Position numbers and translations under genes: made by a program. A model generated the notes under the pieces. It was not told the DNA's origin. It searched no databases and was given only the letters and a program-made list of their open reading frames with translations. From contig DAFD01000087.1 of assembly GCA_002497895.1 (NCBI GenBank), positions 1,058-9,907 of the forward strand: DNA of 8,850 bases. The letters are read 5' to 3'. The stretch is from Euryarchaeota archaeon UBA175 (GTDB lineage: Archaea; Thermoplasmatota; Poseidoniia; Poseidoniales; Thalassarchaeaceae). Below are positions 5,883-8,850 of the stretch, piece by piece; positions within the stretch are counted from its first letter, which is position 1; every line of letters starts with the position of its first letter.

Positions 5883-6863
5883 ATGGTCTCACTTCGAAAC
5901 GTTCGTCGTAGCCTTGACCAGCGTCGCAATCTCGTAGAGGAAGCGCTGGAAGATTTGGTGCAGGAACGTATGACCAAGAGCGATGCGCCTGCGATGAGCC
6001 TAGCTCGTGACATTCTGTTAGCGGGTGGTAAGAGGATTCGTCCTGTACTCGGATTGCTGGCATACGAGGCCGTCGGAGGCGAGGATGTCGATTCGGTAAT
6101 GGACCTCGCTATCGCCGCCGAATTGCTCCACACGGCGACATTGATTCACGACGATATCTGTGATCAATCTAAGACTCGTCGAGGAATTCCTACTTTGCAT
6201 TCAACCCATGGAATATCTCATGGTATCATCGCTGGAGACTATCTATTCGTGCTTGCATTCTCTCTCGGCGGTCGGTGCGAAGAACGGATTGTAGAGAGGA
6301 TGGGGGAGGCATCTGCGAACATCGCAGCTGGGGAACTTCTGCAACTCAAGCACATTGGTGACCTCGGAACGACTCCTGAGGATTATTACGCAATCATCGA
6401 TGGAAAGACTGCTGGTCCTTTTGCAAGTGCTTGTGCATGTGCAGCGATGTTCGCAAACGCACCCGAAGAAGTCGTTGACCTACTCGATGAATTTGGATGG
6501 GAAGTGGGTAGAGCCTTCCAATTGGTTGACGATTTGTTGGATTTGACTGGGGACTCATCAATGGGTAAACCACGCGGAACAGATGTCCAAGATGGCAAGA
6601 TGACTCTGCCCATCATTCACGCTCTGACTATGCTTCATGGTGTCGAGCGTGAGCAACTCGCCGATGTTTTACAGAATTTCAGCGAGGATCGCTGGGGCGA
6701 GTTGACCGAGTCGCTAGAGATTGCTGGTTCGTTTGATTACGCACGGCAATTGATTCAGAATCACATCGACCGCGCGCAGAAAGCTCTCGATCGACTGCCT
6801 GATTCTGAGGCGAAGTCATTGATGATCGAGATTGCTAAGCAGTCTCGCAGCCGTAGGACCTGA
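5883..6863 (+). CDS. Geranylgeranyl diphosphate synthase (trans-polyprenyl synthase family)
   Basis: This 326-residue protein would add isopentenyl diphosphate to allylic primers to build all-trans prenyl chains. In archaea the main product is C20 geranylgeranyl diphosphate for membrane ether lipids. Key sites are GGKRIRP (48-54), the first Asp-rich motif DDICD (90-94), KT (175-176) and the second motif FQLVDDLLD (212-220), followed by K229 and the D.QDGK segment that closes the site. Ala85 and Thr86, five and four residues before the first motif, are small, which allows C20 or longer chains rather than stopping at C15. The ATG at 5883 is chosen from its TATA box; an in-frame ATG at 5754 would add a Pro/Arg-rich stretch overlapping the divergent gene. 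The geranylgeranyl reductase starts 42 bp downstream, so the two probably share a transcript. Confidence 0.9.
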   Translation: MVSLRNVRRSLDQRRNLVEEALEDLVQERMTKSDAPAMSLARDILLAGGKRIRPVLGLLAYEAVGGEDVDSVMDLAIAAELLHTATLIHDDICDQSKTRRGIPTLHSTHGISHGIIAGDYLFVLAFSLGGRCEERIVERMGEASANIAAGELLQLKHIGDLGTTPEDYYAIIDGKTAGPFASACACAAMFANAPEEVVDLLDEFGWEVGRAFQLVDDLLDLTGDSSMGKPRGTDVQDGKMTLPIIHALTMLHGVEREQLADVLQNFSEDRWGELTESLEIAGSFDYARQLIQNHIDRAQKALDRLPDSEAKSLMIEIAKQSRSRRT

Positions 6864-6905
6864 GGTGCTAGGATAGGCTGCGAGCCGGTGGATTCTGGTG
6901 AGTTT

Positions 6906-8006
6906 ATGGTTGAGCGAAACGATTGGGATGTTATCGTCATCGGTGGCGGGCCAGCAGGTTCGACTGTTGCTCGTTACGTGGCAGAGGGTGAAAAGGACGT
7001 CTTGGTAATCGATGGTCGTGATTCAATCGGTAGTCCGTTGCAATGTGGAGAGTTAGTCCCGAGTAATGACGAGATGAGACGGCTTTGTCCAGATGTCCCC
7101 GATATCGATGATTTGCTTCAGACTCCCGACACCGCGATTTCACTACGCACCTCTGAGATGCATTTGGTTCCGCCATCAGGCCGTCCACTCCGCTATCCGT
7201 TCGAGGGGCTTATGCTAGACCGAGTTGCCCATGATGAGTGGCTTGTTGATTTGGCTAAATCAAAGGGTGCGAATTATCTCACCGACGCCAGAGTTGAATC
7301 TGTTAATGGTGAGATTGTTACCCTTCGAGACGGACGTGAATTTACCGCTAGAATCATTGTAGGCGCAGGTGGTCATAATGACCCACTGCGCCGTAGTCAT
7401 TGGGAAGAATCAGGCCTCAAAATACCAATCAAATTCGTCTTGATGGATGGAGATTTTGGAGATGCTGTTGAACTTCACTTTGGCTCGATGGCACCGGGCG
7501 GATATGCCTGGATGTTCCCTAAGCAAGGTGGAGCCAATATCGGCGTAGGAATCCAGAACAAGTTCGCCAAAGGTCGCTCACTGAATCTATTCGCTGACGA
7601 GTTCATCGATCGCTATGGACAAGATGTCACATTCAGAGGGGCAGGTTCGCTTCCGATGTCTGGAACCATCGACTGCTTCGTTAAGGAAAATTATCTCCTT
7701 GTCGGCGATGCGGCAGGAATGGTTCTGCCCTCAAATGGCGCTGGTATCACCATCGCCATGATCGGTGGGCGCATCGCCGGCAAGGCAATTGTTTCTTACT
7801 TTGAAAACGGCGCATCTCTGCACGAGTATGAGGTCGAGTGGAAGCGTCAGATGGGTGCCGTGATGCGCAATTCGAAGCGCTCGTTCCGATTTGGCAGTTG
7901 GATAATGCTGCTACCTGATTGGGTTCTCAATCTCGCATTCAATCCATTAACCAAGCCATTTGTATGGCGCTTCGTAACTTGTCGAAAACCGTTCATCATT
8001 TTCTGA
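6906..8006 (+). CDS. Geranylgeranyl reductase family FAD-dependent oxidoreductase
   Basis: This 366-residue flavoprotein belongs to the family that saturates the double bonds of geranylgeranyl chains in archaeal lipid precursors. Residues 8-22 hold the FAD-binding Rossmann motif (DVIVIGGGPAGS). Cys47 in PLQCGE sits where the family has its conserved active-site cysteine. YAWMFPK (200-206) is the family's substrate-site signature, LLVGDAAG (264-271) is the second FAD-contacting motif, and NGAGI (277-281) follows. The C-terminal 40 residues are hydrophobic and aromatic (SWIMLLPDWVLNLAF and PFVWRFV) and could dock the enzyme on the membrane where the lipids lie. The ATG at 6906 is preferred because GGTGAG (6897-6902) precedes it and puts the first strand at residue 8; a GTG at 6888 is the alternative. 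Following the prenyl synthase, it fits a make-then-saturate lipid pair. Confidence 0.9.
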   Translation: MVERNDWDVIVIGGGPAGSTVARYVAEGEKDVLVIDGRDSIGSPLQCGELVPSNDEMRRLCPDVPDIDDLLQTPDTAISLRTSEMHLVPPSGRPLRYPFEGLMLDRVAHDEWLVDLAKSKGANYLTDARVESVNGEIVTLRDGREFTARIIVGAGGHNDPLRRSHWEESGLKIPIKFVLMDGDFGDAVELHFGSMAPGGYAWMFPKQGGANIGVGIQNKFAKGRSLNLFADEFIDRYGQDVTFRGAGSLPMSGTIDCFVKENYLLVGDAAGMVLPSNGAGITIAMIGGRIAGKAIVSYFENGASLHEYEVEWKRQMGAVMRNSKRSFRFGSWIMLLPDWVLNLAFNPLTKPFVWRFVTCRKPFIIF

Positions 8007-8027
8007 ATCATACGCTAGGGTATGATT
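8006..8027. repeat. Perfect 8-bp inverted repeat between reductase and dehydrogenase genes
   Basis: AATCATAC (8006-8013) and GTATGATT (8020-8027) are exact reverse complements around the 6-nt spacer GCTAGG. The repeat begins on the last base of the reductase stop codon and ends 14 nt before the next TATA-like box. It could be a terminator for the lipid genes or a dimer-binding operator for the dehydrogenase promoter. There is no T-tract after it, which weakens the terminator reading. Confidence 0.45.
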
Positions 8028-8040
8028 GGACTATCTGAGA

Positions 8041-8048
8041 ACATAAAG
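8041..8048 (+). promoter_or_regulatory. TATA-like promoter for the short-chain dehydrogenase
   Basis: ACATAAAG (core CATAAAG, 8042-8048) is centred 27 nt before the GTG at 8072, the same spacing as the boxes before the prenyl synthase and the RNase PH-like gene. This points to a leaderless mRNA and supports the GTG start. Confidence 0.5.
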
Positions 8049-8071
8049 TAGCGGAACATCTCCCGACCTGT

Positions 8072-8839
8072 GTGGAAACCGGACTGCATGGCAAGGTTGT
8101 GCTCGTCACCGGCGGTGCTGGTGGCATAGGTCAGGCCATCTGCAGAGCGTTTGCTGCTGAGGGTGCACGCGTAGTTGTGCATCATCATTCCTCGGCTGCT
8201 GCAGCTGTATCGCTGGCCGAGGAAATCGATGGAATAGCAATCCGTGCGGATCTGCGCGATTCCGAGGAAGCACTATCGATGGTCCGAAGCATCGTCTCTG
8301 ACTTTGGAGGACTCGATGTCTGCATCGCCAATGCGGGCCTCTATCCCACACCGTCCAAGCCGTTTTGGGAGATCGACGCTGAGCGCTGGGCCTCTACTAT
8401 CGACTCCAATCTGGGGGTGACTGTAACCACTGCTCGCGCCTTCCTTGGTCATGCTGCAAAGGTCGGGCGAGGCTCGATCGTTCTGATTGGCTCGACTGCA
8501 GGTATCTACGGCGAATCGGGACATGCTGATTACGCTGCGGCGAAGGGCGCCATTACCTCAGGTCTGCTGATGTCACTGAAGAACGACGTTTCGCATATCG
8601 GCGGTGTCCGTGTCAATGCGGTCGCTCCAGGATGGACAGTCACACCAAAGAAGATCGAACATGGGGTCGACGAGGAACTAGTCGAGCGTGCGACTGCGAC
8701 GATGGCGCTGAAGAAACTCGCTACCCCTGAGGACGTGGCTAGTGCAGTGGTCATGCTATCTTCAGACGAAATATCAGGACACATCACGGGTCAGGTAATC
8801 GAGGTAGCAGGCGGAATGGAAGGGCGTTTGATTCCCTGA
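8072..8839 (+). CDS. Short-chain dehydrogenase/reductase, FabG-like
   Basis: This complete 255-residue classical SDR would use NAD(P)H to reduce a carbonyl or oxidise an alcohol in the cytoplasm. The nucleotide motif TGGAGGIG is at 13-20 and NAG at 87-89. The catalytic tetrad is present as N113, S141, Y154 and K158 (YAAAK). The end, VIEVAGGM (242-249), matches the closing strand of FabG-like enzymes. After the second beta strand there is HHHSS (37-41) with no acidic residue, so NADP(H) is more likely than NAD(H). The three histidines there are uncommon. The GTG start has a TATA-like box 27 nt upstream and places the first strand at residue 8. The substrate cannot be read from sequence: archaea generally lack a standard fatty-acid synthase cycle, so true FabG activity should not be assumed. 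Proximity to lipid genes is suggestive only. Confidence 0.85.
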   Translation: METGLHGKVVLVTGGAGGIGQAICRAFAAEGARVVVHHHSSAAAAVSLAEEIDGIAIRADLRDSEEALSMVRSIVSDFGGLDVCIANAGLYPTPSKPFWEIDAERWASTIDSNLGVTVTTARAFLGHAAKVGRGSIVLIGSTAGIYGESGHADYAAAKGAITSGLLMSLKNDVSHIGGVRVNAVAPGWTVTPKKIEHGVDEELVERATATMALKKLATPEDVASAVVMLSSDEISGHITGQVIEVAGGMEGRLIP

Positions 8840-8850
8840 ATCAGAGGGTA

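Noticed and set aside
5794..6063. 90-codon N-terminal extension of the HMBS-like protein
   Set aside because: It lies antisense to the well-conserved start of the prenyl synthase. HMBS similarity begins right after the GTG at 5793, which has a good ribosome site.
1..8850. A defence system, mobile element or biosynthetic cluster
   Set aside because: No nuclease-helicase sets, transposase, integrase, CRISPR repeats, phage genes or synthase modules were found; the genes are core replication, cofactor and lipid functions.

Overview
The window looks like chromosomal DNA from a euryarchaeote, most plausibly a marine Thermoplasmatota lineage such as Poseidoniales (Marine Group II). Four things suggest this: a multi-OB-fold archaeal RPA with its C-terminal zinc finger, an RPA-associated partner gene coupled to it, an isoprenoid-lipid pair (prenyl diphosphate synthase plus geranylgeranyl reductase), and promoters of archaeal TATA type about 27 nt ahead of apparently leaderless start codons. 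The lineage is an inference; the archaeal character is well supported. No transposase, CRISPR array, phage gene, rRNA or tRNA was found.

Left part (1-745, minus strand): the first 41 codons of an RNase PH/Rrp41-fold exoribonuclease leave the left edge. Upstream of it is a MogA/MoaB-type molybdopterin adenylyltransferase. A divergent intergenic region (746-983) follows. It holds a well-formed RNA-like structure at 862-955: a 10-bp closing stem around two hairpins, one with a canonical cUUCGg loop.

Replication/repair block (984-4621): RPA and an RPA-associated protein form a translationally coupled operon (TGATG overlap) on the plus strand. It abuts, with no intergenic base, a convergent gene for a protein with three SAP-like DNA-binding motifs. 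A perfect 10-bp inverted repeat covers both stop codons and looks like a shared two-way terminator.

Isoprenoid block (4723-8839): a divergent hydroxymethylbilane-synthase-like protein that seems to lack the catalytic and cofactor-binding residues runs leftward. From the same short intergenic region a DDxxD-type geranylgeranyl diphosphate synthase runs rightward, followed by a geranylgeranyl reductase. Together these two would make and saturate the C20 chains of archaeal membrane lipids. A FabG-like short-chain dehydrogenase with its own promoter ends the window.

The items most worth a second look are the structured element ahead of RPA, the HMBS-like probable pseudoenzyme, the triple-SAP protein with its overlapping terminator, and the consistent TATA-to-start-codon spacing.
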